Shown here one piece after another: positions 1 to 9,417 of a stretch of 64,000 nucleotides of DNA. Position numbers and translations under genes: made by a program. The number at the start of each line of letters is the position of its first letter. Position 1 is the first letter of the stretch. Under the pieces are notes generated by a model. The model was given only the letters and a program-made list of their open reading frames with translations. It searched no databases and was not told where the DNA came from. Source of the DNA: Alphaproteobacteria bacterium (GTDB lineage Bacteria; Pseudomonadota; Alphaproteobacteria; Micropepsales; Micropepsaceae); contig WGNJ01000009.1 in the NCBI GenBank assembly GCA_016124635.1, positions 1-64,000 of the forward strand, read 5' to 3'.

Positions 1-390
1 GTGGCCGAGGACAACCGCATCAACGTGATGCTGGCGAACTCGCTGTTGACGAAGATGGGGCATCGCGTCGATACGGTCGCGAACGGCCGCGAGGCGCTCG
101 ATGCGCTGGCGCGCGCGCCCTACGACATCGTGTTGATGGACGTGCACATGCCGGAAATGGACGGGCTCGAGGCGACGCGCCGCATTCGTCTGGCCGAAGC
201 TGCGGGCCGCCGCCGCGGCCGCTTGCCGATTGTCGCGCTCACCGCGAGCGCCCTCGAAGGCGACAAGCAGATATGCATCGAAGCCGGCATGGACGACTTC
301 CTGCCGAAGCCGCTCGATCCCGATCAGCTTCGCGCCGTCCTGGCGCGCTACTCGATCAACGAGCCCGCCCCGATCGTCGCCGCGAGTTAG
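1..390 (+). CDS. Receiver domain, C-terminal part of a probable hybrid histidine kinase (5' truncated)
   Basis: This is a single receiver (REC) domain of about 120 residues that runs in from the left edge of the window. The acidic pocket is visible as AEDN near the start, the phospho-acceptor Asp lies in the stretch LMDVHMPEMDG, the switch Thr/Ser in ALTAS, and the conserved Lys in LPKPL. Receivers reading VAEDN.IN at this point usually sit at the C-terminus of hybrid sensor kinases, and no proper start with a ribosome binding site is seen, so I read it as the tail of a larger protein. The GTG at base 1 is simply the first codon available. The partner and signal cannot be told from this fragment. 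Confidence 0.8.
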   Translation: MAEDNRINVMLANSLLTKMGHRVDTVANGREALDALARAPYDIVLMDVHMPEMDGLEATRRIRLAEAAGRRRGRLPIVALTASALEGDKQICIEAGMDDFLPKPLDPDQLRAVLARYSINEPAPIVAAS

Positions 391-2033
391 GTCTTGGCCT
401 CGTGCCGGCTCTGCCGGTACCACTCAAGCGCCACGAAGACAATCGAGACGAGGCCGAGCATAGCCGCGAACTCGAACATCGCGGCATAGCCTTGCTCCTT
501 GATCATGTCGCCGAGCGCGCCGCGTCCGAGGGTCCCGACAAGCAACGTCAGCGACGTGAACACGGCGAACTGAACCGCGGCCTGCATCTTGCTCGCGAGC
601 GACGAGACGTAGGCGACGAAGGCCGCGCCCGCGAAGCCGGTCGCGATGTTCTCGCCCGCAATACCTGTGATCAAACGTGCCAGACGTGCATCGACGCCGA
701 TCCAGGTGAAGAAATCGCTGAGCCAGAAGAACGACAGGAACGCGTCGATGTTGGCGCCGCCGTTCGCGAGATCGGCGAACAACAAGTTCGCGATCGCCGC
801 GATCATGCCGCCGAGCAGCATCGTCGGCATGCGGCCGAGCTGCACCAGGCTGAACGCTGCAAGACCGATCCCCGTCATCGTCATGATGACGCCGATGATC
901 TTCGACGCAATGGCGACCTCGATCTTCGTGTAGCCGAGTTCGCCCAGATAGAACGGGTAGGCGAACGGGCCCCAGATCGAATAGGTGATCTGGTAGGTGA
1001 GGATGACGCACAAAATGAGAATGGCCGCGAGGCCGAGTCGCGACATGAGTTCGACCAGCGGCTCGACGATCCCGGCGTAAAGCCGGTCGGCGACGAGCTG
1101 CAGCGCACCGCCGGTGACGGGCTTGTCCGCGTTCGGCAAAGAGCCGCCTCGCGCGATCCAAGCCGCGATGAGGCTCGGCAGAAGCACCGTCGCGGCCACG
1201 ATCAGCGGCCCGTAGAACGCTGTGAAATCCTTCGCGTTCGGCGGCGGCACCGTCGTTACCGCGGTCGCCATGAACGAGATCAGCTCATGCGCGGCCCAAC
1301 CCCACGCCAGAATGACGATCGCGACCGAGAAGAACCGCACCCGTGGCGCCGCCGTCCGCGGTCCCTTCGATCCGATCTCCTTGATCGTTTCCGGCTCCGG
1401 GGCGATGAGCGTCCCGAGCATCGTCGTCGCCATCAAAATCCCGCCCATCGCGAAGGTAAACGGCCACGAGGTCCACTGCGCGAGGAACAGCGCCGCCGCC
1501 GCGCCGATCAGCGCCGCGGTGCGATAGCCGAGCTGATAGATTGCCGACAGCACGTCGAGCGGCGCGCGATCGTCGGCGATTTCGATCCGCCATGCGTCGA
1601 TCGCGATGTCTTGCGTTGCCGACGCAAATGCCGCGACCGCGGCCACCAACGCCATAAGCCCGAGGCTGGCCGTCGGATCGGTCATCGCAATGCCCAACAC
1701 GGCGAGCGCTATGACCGCTTGACACACGATGATCCAGCCCCGGCGCTGCCCGAGCAGCGTCCCGGTGACAGGTAGTGTCGTGTTGAGAATGGGCGACCAG
1801 AGGAATTTGAACGCGTAGGCCAACCCGATCCACGAGAACACGCCGATCGTCGAGAGATCGACTTTGGCGTCGGAAAACCAGGCGGTCAGCGTGCCGATGA
1901 TGAGCACCATCGGCAGACCCGAGGCGAAGCCGAGGATCAGCATCGACGCCGTCTTCCGGTTCGATAGAATCACGCTCCAGGGCGGCAGCGCGCTCTTGCG
2001 CTTGGCAACGGGCGGCGCGGTTGCATCCGTCAT
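387..2033 (-). CDS. AmpG-family muropeptide/MFS permease (copy 1)
   Basis: A 548-residue inner-membrane transporter of the major facilitator superfamily, AmpG (SLC33-like) branch. AmpG imports anhydro-muropeptides for cell-wall recycling, and in many bacteria its flux controls beta-lactamase induction. The family signs are the N-terminal ILGFASGLPM stretch, the region containing SATQDIAIDAWRIE, and about 12 or more hydrophobic helices. The length is at the upper end for AmpG because of a soluble insert in the middle. Its stop abuts the receiver gene, and it is divergent from a second AmpG paralogue at 2199. The family is clear; the substrate of each copy is inferred only. Confidence 0.85.
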   Translation of the reverse strand: MTDATAPPVAKRKSALPPWSVILSNRKTASMLILGFASGLPMVLIIGTLTAWFSDAKVDLSTIGVFSWIGLAYAFKFLWSPILNTTLPVTGTLLGQRRGWIIVCQAVIALAVLGIAMTDPTASLGLMALVAAVAAFASATQDIAIDAWRIEIADDRAPLDVLSAIYQLGYRTAALIGAAAALFLAQWTSWPFTFAMGGILMATTMLGTLIAPEPETIKEIGSKGPRTAAPRVRFFSVAIVILAWGWAAHELISFMATAVTTVPPPNAKDFTAFYGPLIVAATVLLPSLIAAWIARGGSLPNADKPVTGGALQLVADRLYAGIVEPLVELMSRLGLAAILILCVILTYQITYSIWGPFAYPFYLGELGYTKIEVAIASKIIGVIMTMTGIGLAAFSLVQLGRMPTMLLGGMIAAIANLLFADLANGGANIDAFLSFFWLSDFFTWIGVDARLARLITGIAGENIATGFAGAAFVAYVSSLASKMQAAVQFAVFTSLTLLVGTLGRGALGDMIKEQGYAAMFEFAAMLGLVSIVFVALEWYRQSRHEAKT

Positions 2034-2142
2034 CGCTGAATCCTTGCTGCGTTAGCGTCGACCGTCGCAGTCTTAGGCCCCAATTTGCAACAAGTCATTG
2101 ACGTCTTCGCCAGCCGCCGCGCCTTAAATGTTTGACAACGAA

Positions 2143-2158
2143 AGACTGACTTCAGTCT
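2143..2158. promoter_or_regulatory. Dyad between the divergent AmpG genes
   Basis: A perfect inverted repeat, AGACTGA-CT-TCAGTCT, lies in the 165-bp divergent intergenic region, 40 bp before the rightward AmpG start. A TTGACA hexamer sits just upstream on the + strand. The arrangement would suit an operator controlling one or both permeases, but no regulator is identified. Confidence 0.35.
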
Positions 2159-2198
2159 GATCTCCGACCTGCGCGCGTGTGCACAACCTGAGGCTGGC

Positions 2199-3635
2199 AT
2201 GACAGAACCGACCGCAAAGCGCAGCTGGGCCGACGCGCTCTCCGTCTATCTGCATCCGCGCGTCGCGCTCATGTTCCTTTTCGGCTTTTCGGCGGGCCTG
2301 CCCTACAACCTCACGAGTTCGACGCTTCAGGCCTGGCTCACCGAAAGCAAAGTGTCGGTGGAGGAGATCGGCCTCTTCGCGCTGGTCGCGGCGGCTTACG
2401 CTTGGAAGTTCGTCTGGGCACCGGCCATCGACGGCATCCCGATCCCCTACCTGAGCGAGCGCCTCGGTCACCGCCGTGCGTGGCTGCTGGTGACGCAGAT
2501 TTGTCTGGCGCTCGCCATTGCGGGCCTTGCCTTCGTCGATCCTTCTGAGAGCAAGCTTGCCGTCGCCGCCGTCGCGTCTCTCGTCGCCTTCTTCTCGGCC
2601 TCGCAAGACATCGTCATCGATGCCTATCGTATCGAGGCGCTGAAGGAGAGCGAACTGACCGCAGGCTTCGCCAACTACAACACCGCCTATCGCGCGGCGA
2701 TGATGCTGTCCTTCACCGGCGCCGTCGCCTTCGTCGCTTGGCTCGAGTATGCCGGTGTGCCCCACAAGGATGCCTGGTCCTACGGATATTTGACCATGGC
2801 GGCGCTGGTCTCCGTGGGAATCCTCGGCACCTTGCTCGCGCCGGAATCGTGGCAAGCCGAAAAGGAACGCTTTCAGCGCGGTCTATCCGAACGCTTTGCC
2901 AGCACGGTTCTGGAGCCTTTCACTGATTTCGTCCGCAAGGATCTTTGGTTGGCGATTCTGGCACTGGTCGTACTGTTCAAGCTCGGCGATGCCTTCACCT
3001 CGGAGCTGCGCACATACTTCTTCCTCACGCTCGGATTCGAGAAGGCGACTTACTCCATCATCCAATGGCCCTTCGGCTTTTTCACCGTCATTGCCGGCGG
3101 TTACATTGGCGGCGTCATCGCCAATCGCCTCGGCGTCATGCGAGCGCTCTGGATCGGCGGTATCTTACAGATGGCGACGAATCTGATCTTCATTTGGCCG
3201 GCCGTCGTGCTCCCCGGCATCGTTCAGGCGATCGGCATCCCCGACGCCGATGGGGTGCTCAAGATCAACTTTCTGGCGTTGGAGCAGGGTGGTTGGCCGG
3301 GAACCATGGCCTTCGCCACGCTCGCGGGGTCTGTCGGTGTCGAGTATCTTGCGACGGGGATCGGCGGCGCGGCGTTCGTCGCCTACATGTCTCTCCTCTG
3401 TGGTAATCGCAACTACACAGCGACCCAATATGCGCTCCTGTCTTCGCTCTCGAATCAAGCGCGCATCACGCTGTCGGCACCGGCCGGATATGTCGTCGTT
3501 GCCGTGGGCTGGGTCTGGTACTACGTCATCGCCACGCTGCTCGCCGTACCGGGCCTTGTGCTCTTGTGGTGGCTAATGCGCCGCGACCCGACACACGGCC
3601 ACCGACAGCCTGAAGCCCCAAGGGCCGAGGCATGA
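2199..3635 (+). CDS. AmpG-family muropeptide/MFS permease (copy 2)
   Basis: A 478-residue polytopic membrane protein of the AmpG/MFS family, divergent from the copy at 387-2033. It shows the same markers: FGFSAGLPYNL near the N-terminus, the SASQDIVIDAYRIEAL motif, and a C-terminal GIGGAAFVAYMS helix that is also present in the paralogue. It would import anhydro-muropeptides or a related amphipathic cargo across the inner membrane. Two adjacent AmpG-like genes suggest duplication and possible specialisation. There is no beta-lactamase or AmpR gene nearby, so a link to induction cannot be argued. Start ATG at 2199. Confidence 0.87.
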   Translation: MTEPTAKRSWADALSVYLHPRVALMFLFGFSAGLPYNLTSSTLQAWLTESKVSVEEIGLFALVAAAYAWKFVWAPAIDGIPIPYLSERLGHRRAWLLVTQICLALAIAGLAFVDPSESKLAVAAVASLVAFFSASQDIVIDAYRIEALKESELTAGFANYNTAYRAAMMLSFTGAVAFVAWLEYAGVPHKDAWSYGYLTMAALVSVGILGTLLAPESWQAEKERFQRGLSERFASTVLEPFTDFVRKDLWLAILALVVLFKLGDAFTSELRTYFFLTLGFEKATYSIIQWPFGFFTVIAGGYIGGVIANRLGVMRALWIGGILQMATNLIFIWPAVVLPGIVQAIGIPDADGVLKINFLALEQGGWPGTMAFATLAGSVGVEYLATGIGGAAFVAYMSLLCGNRNYTATQYALLSSLSNQARITLSAPAGYVVVAVGWVWYYVIATLLAVPGLVLLWWLMRRDPTHGHRQPEAPRAEA

Positions 3636-3729
3636 GCGGCGTTTGCGGGCATCTTCACGGTCCCTTAGACTAACCGCCTCACGATGAATGACGGCGCGCG
3701 GGAAGCGGCAAGAGTAGAAGCATAGGGCA

Positions 3730-4560
3730 ATGACTTCTCCGGACGAGGATAAGAACAAGGCCGGCTGGCAAGACGGTTCGGTGCTTGACCGTTCGGGAGC
3801 GCTTGAAGTGCGGCTCGCAACGACCGAGCGCGAGGTCGAGGAAGCGCAACGCTTGCGCTATGAGGTCTTCTATCGCGAGATGAGCGCGAACCCGACGCCG
3901 GAGATGCGCGAAACGGGGCGCGACTTCGACGAATACGATCCGATATGCGACCACCTTCTTGTCGTCGATCATGACGATGGCGACAAGATCGTCGCCACCT
4001 ACCGCCTGCTGCAGAGCGACGGTGCGGCGCGCAGCAAAGGGTTCTATACCGCCGGCGAATATGACATTTCCGCCATGCTCCGCGCCCGCGAGGGTCAAAA
4101 GCTCCTGGAACTCGGTCGCTCGTGCGTCCTCAAGCCCTACCGCAACGGACCGACGATGCAGCTCCTCTGGCGCGGGTTGTTGGTTTATCTCATTCGCAAC
4201 GATATCGCGCTGATGTTTGGATGCGCGTCGCTCCCGGGAACCGACCCGGCCGCGTTGGCGCTGCAGCTGTCCTACCTCTATCATTTTCATCTGACGCCCG
4301 AGCCCGAGCGAGTGCGCGCGCTCCCTGAGCGTTTTGTATCCATGAACTTGATCGGCAAAGATCAAATTGTGGAGGCTGAGGCCCTGCATGCGTTGCCGCC
4401 GCTGGTGAAGGGATATTTGCGTACCGGCGCGTCGATTGGCGACGGTGCGGTTATCGATCATCAGTTTGATACAACGGACGTGTTCATCTACCTTCCGGTT
4501 GCTTCCGCCAATCCGCGCCTCATCAAGCACCTGAAGAGGCGGCTTGCCACCCCGAGTTAA
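3730..4560 (+). CDS. olsB: OlsB-like L-ornithine N-alpha-acyltransferase
   Basis: A 276-residue GNAT-fold acyltransferase. OlsB transfers a 3-hydroxyacyl chain from ACP to the alpha-amino group of ornithine, giving lyso-ornithine lipid, a phosphorus-free membrane lipid common in alphaproteobacteria. Family features include the early stretch EAQRLRYEVFYREM, a DEYD..CDHLLV block, the LELGRSCVL strand and the GCASLPGTDP turn. The length fits OlsB (about 270-300). The second enzyme, OlsA, is not adjacent; the PlsC-type protein at 13145 is an unproven candidate. A methyltransferase gene starts 19 bp downstream and may be cotranscribed. Confidence 0.8.
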   Translation: MTSPDEDKNKAGWQDGSVLDRSGALEVRLATTEREVEEAQRLRYEVFYREMSANPTPEMRETGRDFDEYDPICDHLLVVDHDDGDKIVATYRLLQSDGAARSKGFYTAGEYDISAMLRAREGQKLLELGRSCVLKPYRNGPTMQLLWRGLLVYLIRNDIALMFGCASLPGTDPAALALQLSYLYHFHLTPEPERVRALPERFVSMNLIGKDQIVEAEALHALPPLVKGYLRTGASIGDGAVIDHQFDTTDVFIYLPVASANPRLIKHLKRRLATPS

Positions 4561-4579
4561 TCGTCGGCTTCGGTGATCG

Positions 4580-5344
4580 ATGCATCTCGACGTCAGCGAT
4601 CTTAAAGGCTTCTACGACTTGCGGCTCGGCCAAATTGCTCGCCAGCTGATCCGCAAGCGCATCCACGAGATGTGGCCGTCGGTACGCGGTCAGGTCGTTC
4701 TCGGCCTCGGTTATGCGACCCCGTACTTGCGGCCGTTTCAGGGTGAAGCCGAGCGCGTGCTGGCCTTCATGCCGGCTCAGCAAGGCGTGCTCGCTTGGCC
4801 GCACGAGACGGGTAACCTTGCGGCCCTTGTCGAGGAGACGGATCTGCCGTTGCCCGACGCCAGTGTGGACCGCGTCATCCTTGCGCACGTGCTTGAAACG
4901 TCCGAGTCGCTGCGACCGCTGCTGCGTCAAGTTTGGCGCATCCTCAGCGGCAATGGCCGTCTCATCGTCATAGCACCCAACCGCGCGAGCCTCTGGGCGC
5001 AGTTCGAGATGACGCCGTTTGGCCACGGCACGCCTTTCTCGCGCATCCAGCTGAATAGGCTGTTGACAGACTCGTTGTTCACGCCGCTGCAGTTCGCCAA
5101 CTCGCTCTACTTCCCGCCGTTTGGCGCACGCCAACTATTACGCGATGGATTGCGTTGGGAGGCCATTGGTTCACGCGTCTGGCCGCGCTTTTCAGGCGTT
5201 GTCATCGCCGAGGCGACGAAGCAGGTCTACGCGCTGGCGCCTGATGGGGGCGGACGTCGCCGCGTTCGCGCAAAGCCGATCCTGGTGCCAGGCGGCGCCG
5301 CTACTCAGCGCGCGCCAAAAGAAAAATTGCGCCTGCCGCAGTGA
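4580..5344 (+). CDS. Class I SAM-dependent methyltransferase
   Basis: A 254-residue protein with a type-11 methyltransferase core. A weakly conserved SAM-binding strand reads VVLGLGYATPYL, followed by an acidic DLPLPDASVDRVILAHVLE segment (motif II/III) and the GRLIVIAPNRAS strand. Phe-rich and Trp-rich segments replace the usual substrate-binding helices. The substrate is unknown. It follows the OlsB-like gene by 19 bp on the same strand. Its last 44 bp overlap the 3' end of metW on the opposite strand, so the two genes converge through each other. Confidence 0.75.
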   Translation: MHLDVSDLKGFYDLRLGQIARQLIRKRIHEMWPSVRGQVVLGLGYATPYLRPFQGEAERVLAFMPAQQGVLAWPHETGNLAALVEETDLPLPDASVDRVILAHVLETSESLRPLLRQVWRILSGNGRLIVIAPNRASLWAQFEMTPFGHGTPFSRIQLNRLLTDSLFTPLQFANSLYFPPFGARQLLRDGLRWEAIGSRVWPRFSGVVIAEATKQVYALAPDGGGRRRVRAKPILVPGGAATQRAPKEKLRLPQ

Positions 5345-5924
5345 GATTGTCCCAGTAGCCTGGCGTCGAAAGCGTTCGCACGTCGCCGCTTTCGTCGACG
5401 GCAAGCGCGCGTTCGATCCGCGCGTTCAAGGCGTCCGTCAGCGCAACGAAGTCGGCGATCGTGCACAGATGGATGTTCGGCGTCTCGTACCAAGGATGCG
5501 AGAGCATCCCGGTGAGCGGCATGCGCCCAGCGAGCGCGAGCTTCAGGCGGACTTTCCAAAAACCGAAATTCGGGATCGAGACGATCACGAACCGGCCGAT
5601 CCGCAGCAAATGCTCGAGCACGACTTTCGGTTGCCGCGTCGCCTGAATGGTCTGGCTCAAGATCACATAATCGAACGCGCGCGACGGATACTCGGCGAGA
5701 TCGGTATCGGCGTCACCCTGAATGACCGACAGACCGCGCGCAACCGAGGCATTCACGCCGGCCTGGCTGAGCTCGATCCCGCGCGCGTCGACGTTCTTGC
5801 TGCGCGCCAAATGCTCGAGCAACGCGCCGTCGCCGCAACCGACGTCGAGCACGCGCGAGGACGGCGCGACCATATCGGCGATGCGCAGGAGTTCGGGTCG
5901 AAGGATCGGCGATCGCATGAGCAT
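5301..5924 (-). CDS. metW: MetW, methionine biosynthesis protein
   Basis: A 207-residue SAM-methyltransferase-like protein with the Rossmann motif VLDVGCGDGALLEHL. It carries the MetW hallmarks GIELSQAGVNA, VILSQTIQATRQP and SIPNFGFWKVR. MetW is coupled to MetX in proteobacteria and is needed for homoserine O-acyltransferase activity in several of them. The ATG shares one base with the metX stop (TGATG at 5922-5926), a sign of translational coupling. The longer reading frame upstream in this frame is only a shadow of metX. The 3' end overlaps the convergent methyltransferase gene by 44 bp. Confidence 0.93.
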   Translation of the reverse strand: MLMRSPILRPELLRIADMVAPSSRVLDVGCGDGALLEHLARSKNVDARGIELSQAGVNASVARGLSVIQGDADTDLAEYPSRAFDYVILSQTIQATRQPKVVLEHLLRIGRFVIVSIPNFGFWKVRLKLALAGRMPLTGMLSHPWYETPNIHLCTIADFVALTDALNARIERALAVDESGDVRTLSTPGYWDNLTAAGAIFLLARAE

Positions 5925-7111
5925 CAAGCGCGGGCTTTCGCCGGCAATCCGCGCGCCTCGGCGGCGGCGTCGACGAAGCCGCGCAGCGTTGCAAACATTT
6001 CCGGCACCTCGAGCAGGAAAGCGTCGTGGCCCTTGTCGGTTTCGAATTCGACGAAGCTCACATTTGCGCCGCCGGCGTTCAGCGCATGAACGATCTTCTT
6101 GCTCTCGATCGTGGGAAAGAGCCAATCGGAGGTGAACGACACGACGCAGAAGCGAGTCTTGGAGCCGCGAAAAGCTTCGGCGAGGGAGCCGCCGTAATCG
6201 GCCGCGAGATCGAAGTAGTCCATCGCACGCGTGATGTAGAGATAGGAATTCGCGTCGAAGCGGTCGACGAACGTCGACCCCTGATGGCGCAGATAGCTTT
6301 CGACCTGGAAGTCGGCGTCGAAGCGATAGGAGAGCGCCTCGCGATCCTGCAGCGTCCGTCCGAATTTTCGGTGCAGGGCCGCTTCGGAGAGATACGTGAT
6401 GTGCGCGGCCATGCGCGCGACGGCGAGACCCTTGCGCGGATTGGTACCCTTCGACAGGTAGTCGCCGGCCTGCCAATCGGGGTCCGCCATGATCGCCTGC
6501 CGGCCGACCTCGTGAAACGCGATGTTCTGCGCCGAGTGGCGCGCCGCCGTCGCGATCGGCAGCGCCGCGAACACGCGCTCAGGATAGCTCGCAGCCCACT
6601 GCAACACTTGCATCCCGCCCATGGAGCCGCCGGCGACGCAGAACAATTGCTCGATCCCGAGATGATCGAGCAGCATCGCTTGCGCGCGAACCATGTCGCG
6701 AATGGTGATCACCGGAAAGCTCAAGCCGAAGGGCTGGTTCGTCGCAGGATCGACATCGTGCGGACCTGATGAGCCCATACAGCCGCCGACGACGTTGGCG
6801 CAGATCACGAAGAAGCGGTCGGTATCGATCGGCAGGCCGGGCCCGACCATCGTCTGCCACCATCCCGGCTTGCCCGTGATCGGATGCGTTCCGGCGGCGT
6901 ACTGATCGCCTGTCAACGCGTGGCATACGAGAAAAGCGTTCGACTTCTGCGCGTTGAGCGTGCCGTAGGTCTTCCACGCGACCGTTAACGGCTTGATCTC
7001 ACCGCCCGAGTCGAGCTTGAGCGCGCGATCCGCGTCAAACGTTACCGACTCGCCGATCGCCGCGCCGACGTCGCCCGAAAGCGTGCTGAGCGGTTGAAAC
7101 AAGGTCGACAT
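5924..7111 (-). CDS. metX: Homoserine O-acetyltransferase
   Basis: A 395-residue alpha/beta hydrolase that acylates homoserine with acetyl-CoA (or succinyl-CoA), the committed step to methionine. The nucleophile Ser lies in AGGSMGGMQ, the catalytic Asp in TSDWLFP and the His in [10 protein letters not shown]. The start was placed at the ATG giving MSTLFQPL; the longer open frame upstream runs through non-coding leader. metW follows with a one-base overlap, giving a metXW operon. The leader (7112-7250) contains an AT-rich stretch with TATACT but no SAM-II riboswitch consensus that I could find. Confidence 0.95.
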   Translation of the reverse strand: MSTLFQPLSTLSGDVGAAIGESVTFDADRALKLDSGGEIKPLTVAWKTYGTLNAQKSNAFLVCHALTGDQYAAGTHPITGKPGWWQTMVGPGLPIDTDRFFVICANVVGGCMGSSGPHDVDPATNQPFGLSFPVITIRDMVRAQAMLLDHLGIEQLFCVAGGSMGGMQVLQWAASYPERVFAALPIATAARHSAQNIAFHEVGRQAIMADPDWQAGDYLSKGTNPRKGLAVARMAAHITYLSEAALHRKFGRTLQDREALSYRFDADFQVESYLRHQGSTFVDRFDANSYLYITRAMDYFDLAADYGGSLAEAFRGSKTRFCVVSFTSDWLFPTIESKKIVHALNAGGANVSFVEFETDKGHDAFLLEVPEMFATLRGFVDAAAEARGLPAKARA

Positions 7112-7390
7112 CGTCCGCGTTGCCGTTTGCTGCCTGAAAAGTGGGCCGCGATTGAGGGTCGCGAGTGACCATAAGTCAATGTTTTCTTTGCTTGAAGCGC
7201 GACGCCTTAAGTATAAGCGACAAGAGCACGAAACGACGCCAAGCCTTTGATCGATGAGAGAAACGGCCCCACTGCAAGTGCCTTCACGCGAACCCGGTGC
7301 GCGCGACACGTCGTGCGTCGATGTCGTCGTGCGTCGACGAAACGCACCTGAAGCGACGATGCACGCGATTGACGCCGGGGGCGCGCGAAC

Positions 7391-8485
7391 ATGACGCTGC
7401 CGCAACCCGTTCCGGGGATCCTGGAGATCGCGCCGTATGTTGGCGGCCGCGCGAAGGCGCCCGGTGTTACGCGCGTCTTCAAGCTGTCGTCGAACGAGTC
7501 CCCGCTTGGTCCAAGTCCGAAGGCGGTCGAAGCGTTTAAGGCAGCCGCACCGCAACTCAACATCTATCCCGAGGGCAGCGCCGCGGTCTTGCGTCAGTCC
7601 ATCGCGCAGGAGACCGGCCTCAACGCCGATCGCGTCATCTGCGGCAACGGCTCGGACGAGCTGCTGCACCTCTTGGCGCTGGTCTATTCAGGCCCGGGCG
7701 ACGAGGTGCTCTACACTGAGCACGGTTTCCACGTTTACAAGATCGCGGCTCTCGCGGCCGGCGCGAAGCCCGTTACCGCGCCGGAGACGAATCTGACCGC
7801 TGATGTCGACGCGTTGCTCGCCGCCGTGACGCCGCGGACAAAGCTTGTCTGCATCGCCAATCCGAACAACCCGACGGGTACCTACATCGCAGCGAGCGAG
7901 ATGCGCCGCCTGCGCGACGCGCTTCCGGAACGTTGCGTGCTCGTCATCGATGCGGCCTACGCCGAATACGTCAAACGCGCCGACTACACGAGCGGCGTCG
8001 AGCTCGCCGAAGCGACGCCCAATACGGTGATGACGCGCACGTTCTCAAAGATTCATGGGCTGGCGGGCTTGCGCGTGGGTTGGGCCTATGCGGCGCCGGC
8101 GATCATCGACGCCGTCAACCGCGTGCGTGCGCCATTCAACGTCAGCATCCCCGGCCAGCAGGCCGCGGCGGCAGCCGTGAAGGACAAGGCGCATGTCGAA
8201 ACGTCCGCCGCATACAACGCCAAGTGGCTGAGCTGGCTTCGCGATCGTATCGCGGCGACCGGCCTGAACGTGCGCGACAGCGTGTGTAACTTTCTGTTGA
8301 TCGAATTCGCGAAGGATGGTGCCAAGACCGCCGCGGCTGCGGACGAATTCCTGATGCAGCGCGGTTTGATCCTGCGCGGTGTCGCAGCCAACGCGTTGCC
8401 GCACTGTTTACGGTTGTCGGTCGGGACGGAAGAAGCCAATCGCCTGGTGGTGCAGGCTTTTGAAGAGTTCATGGGGTCCAAATGA
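7391..8485 (+). CDS. hisC: Histidinol-phosphate aminotransferase
   Basis: A 364-residue fold-type I PLP aminotransferase that converts imidazole-acetol phosphate to histidinol phosphate. In many alphaproteobacteria it also acts in tyrosine/phenylalanine transamination. Visible are the SSNESPLG N-terminal motif, the NPNNPTGT strand, DAAYAEYV, and the PLP Lys in [14 protein letters not shown]. It overlaps tyrA by four bases (ATGA), so the pair is coupled. Adjacency to prephenate dehydrogenase favours a dual role in aromatic amino acid synthesis. It is divergent from metX. Confidence 0.93.
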   Translation: MTLPQPVPGILEIAPYVGGRAKAPGVTRVFKLSSNESPLGPSPKAVEAFKAAAPQLNIYPEGSAAVLRQSIAQETGLNADRVICGNGSDELLHLLALVYSGPGDEVLYTEHGFHVYKIAALAAGAKPVTAPETNLTADVDALLAAVTPRTKLVCIANPNNPTGTYIAASEMRRLRDALPERCVLVIDAAYAEYVKRADYTSGVELAEATPNTVMTRTFSKIHGLAGLRVGWAYAAPAIIDAVNRVRAPFNVSIPGQQAAAAAVKDKAHVETSAAYNAKWLSWLRDRIAATGLNVRDSVCNFLLIEFAKDGAKTAAAADEFLMQRGLILRGVAANALPHCLRLSVGTEEANRLVVQAFEEFMGSK

Positions 8486-9417
8486 CGCGTACCGCGCCTC
8501 TCTTCACCAAAGTCGCGCTGATCGGCGTCGGCCTTATCGGCAGTTCTCTTGCGCATGCGATGCGGCGCGGCGGCTTGGCGGCGCACATTGCGGGCTATGC
8601 GCCCTCGCCGGAGACGCGCGCCCGCGCTGCAGAACTGGGCTTCTGCCACTCCATGCATGACAATCCGGCGGACGCTGCGCGCGGCGCAGATTTGGTGATC
8701 CTATGCACGCCGGTGGGCGCGCTCGAAAGCGCGGCGCAAGCAATCAGCTCGTCGCTCAAGCCCGGCGCGATCTTGAGCGACGTCGGCTCGGTCAAGACGG
8801 CGGTGATCCGCGACGTCGGCCCGGTCGTGCCGGAAGGCGTGCATTTCATCCCCGGACATCCGATCGCCGGCACGGAACATTCGGGTCCTGACGCGGGCTT
8901 CGCAGAGCTGTTCGACGGCCGTTGGTGCATTCTGACGCCCGTCGCCGGCACCGATGAAACCGCGCTCGCCACGTTGGTCGACTTCTGGCGCGGATGTGGC
9001 TCACGTGTCGAGGTGATGGACTCCAAACACCATGATCTTGTTCTGGCGATCACCAGCCACTTGCCCCACTTGATCGCCTACAACATCGTCGGCACCGCCG
9101 CCGATCTCGAAGAGGTGACGCAGAGCGAAGTCATCAAATTCTCGGCTGGCGGCTTCCGCGACTTCACGCGCATCGCGGCTTCCGACCCCGTGATGTGGCG
9201 CGACGTGTTTCTGAACAATCGCGAGGCCGTGCTCGAAGTCCTCGGGCGATTCTCGGAGGACCTTTCGGCCCTTCAGCGCGCAATCCGCTGGGGCGACGGC
9301 GAAATGCTCTTCGACCTCTTCACGCGAACAAGGGCCATCCGCCGCTCGATCGTCGAGGCCGGCCAAGATACCGAAGCCGCCAACTTCGGCCGCAACGCGA
9401 AGCCTAACCGGGCATAG
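8482..9417 (+). CDS. tyrA: Prephenate/arogenate dehydrogenase family protein
   Basis: A 311-residue NAD(P)-dependent dehydrogenase of the TyrA/TyrC family that converts prephenate or arogenate on the way to tyrosine. The N-terminal nucleotide-binding loop reads IGVGLIGSSLAHAM. The catalytic His region is GHPIAGTEHSGP, and the helical C-terminal domain contains ITSHLPHLIAYN. There is no chorismate mutase fusion. It is translationally coupled to hisC through an ATGA overlap. The final 14 bases overlap the 3' end of the DUF2125 gene on the other strand. Confidence 0.92.
   Translation: MTRTAPLFTKVALIGVGLIGSSLAHAMRRGGLAAHIAGYAPSPETRARAAELGFCHSMHDNPADAARGADLVILCTPVGALESAAQAISSSLKPGAILSDVGSVKTAVIRDVGPVVPEGVHFIPGHPIAGTEHSGPDAGFAELFDGRWCILTPVAGTDETALATLVDFWRGCGSRVEVMDSKHHDLVLAITSHLPHLIAYNIVGTAADLEEVTQSEVIKFSAGGFRDFTRIAASDPVMWRDVFLNNREAVLEVLGRFSEDLSALQRAIRWGDGEMLFDLFTRTRAIRRSIVEAGQDTEAANFGRNAKPNRA

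Noticed and set aside
273..1775. A 500-codon open frame antisense to the first AmpG gene
   Set aside because: Arg/Asp/His-rich translation with no domain or ribosome binding site; it is the third-position GC shadow of the real gene. The same applies to long antisense frames at 2124, 5121, 10900, 21441, 25020, 27262, 36766, 38840, 41243, 48805, 51601 and 59344.
4345..4362. TTGATC...GATCAA dyad as an FNR/FixK site
   Set aside because: It lies inside the OlsB-like coding region with a six-base spacer between six-base arms, not the TTGAT-N4-ATCAA spacing.
7112..7250. Possible SAM-II riboswitch before metX
   Set aside because: Alphaproteobacterial metX/metA genes often carry one, so I looked; neither the conserved pseudoknot segments nor the GCUAAA-type core were found.
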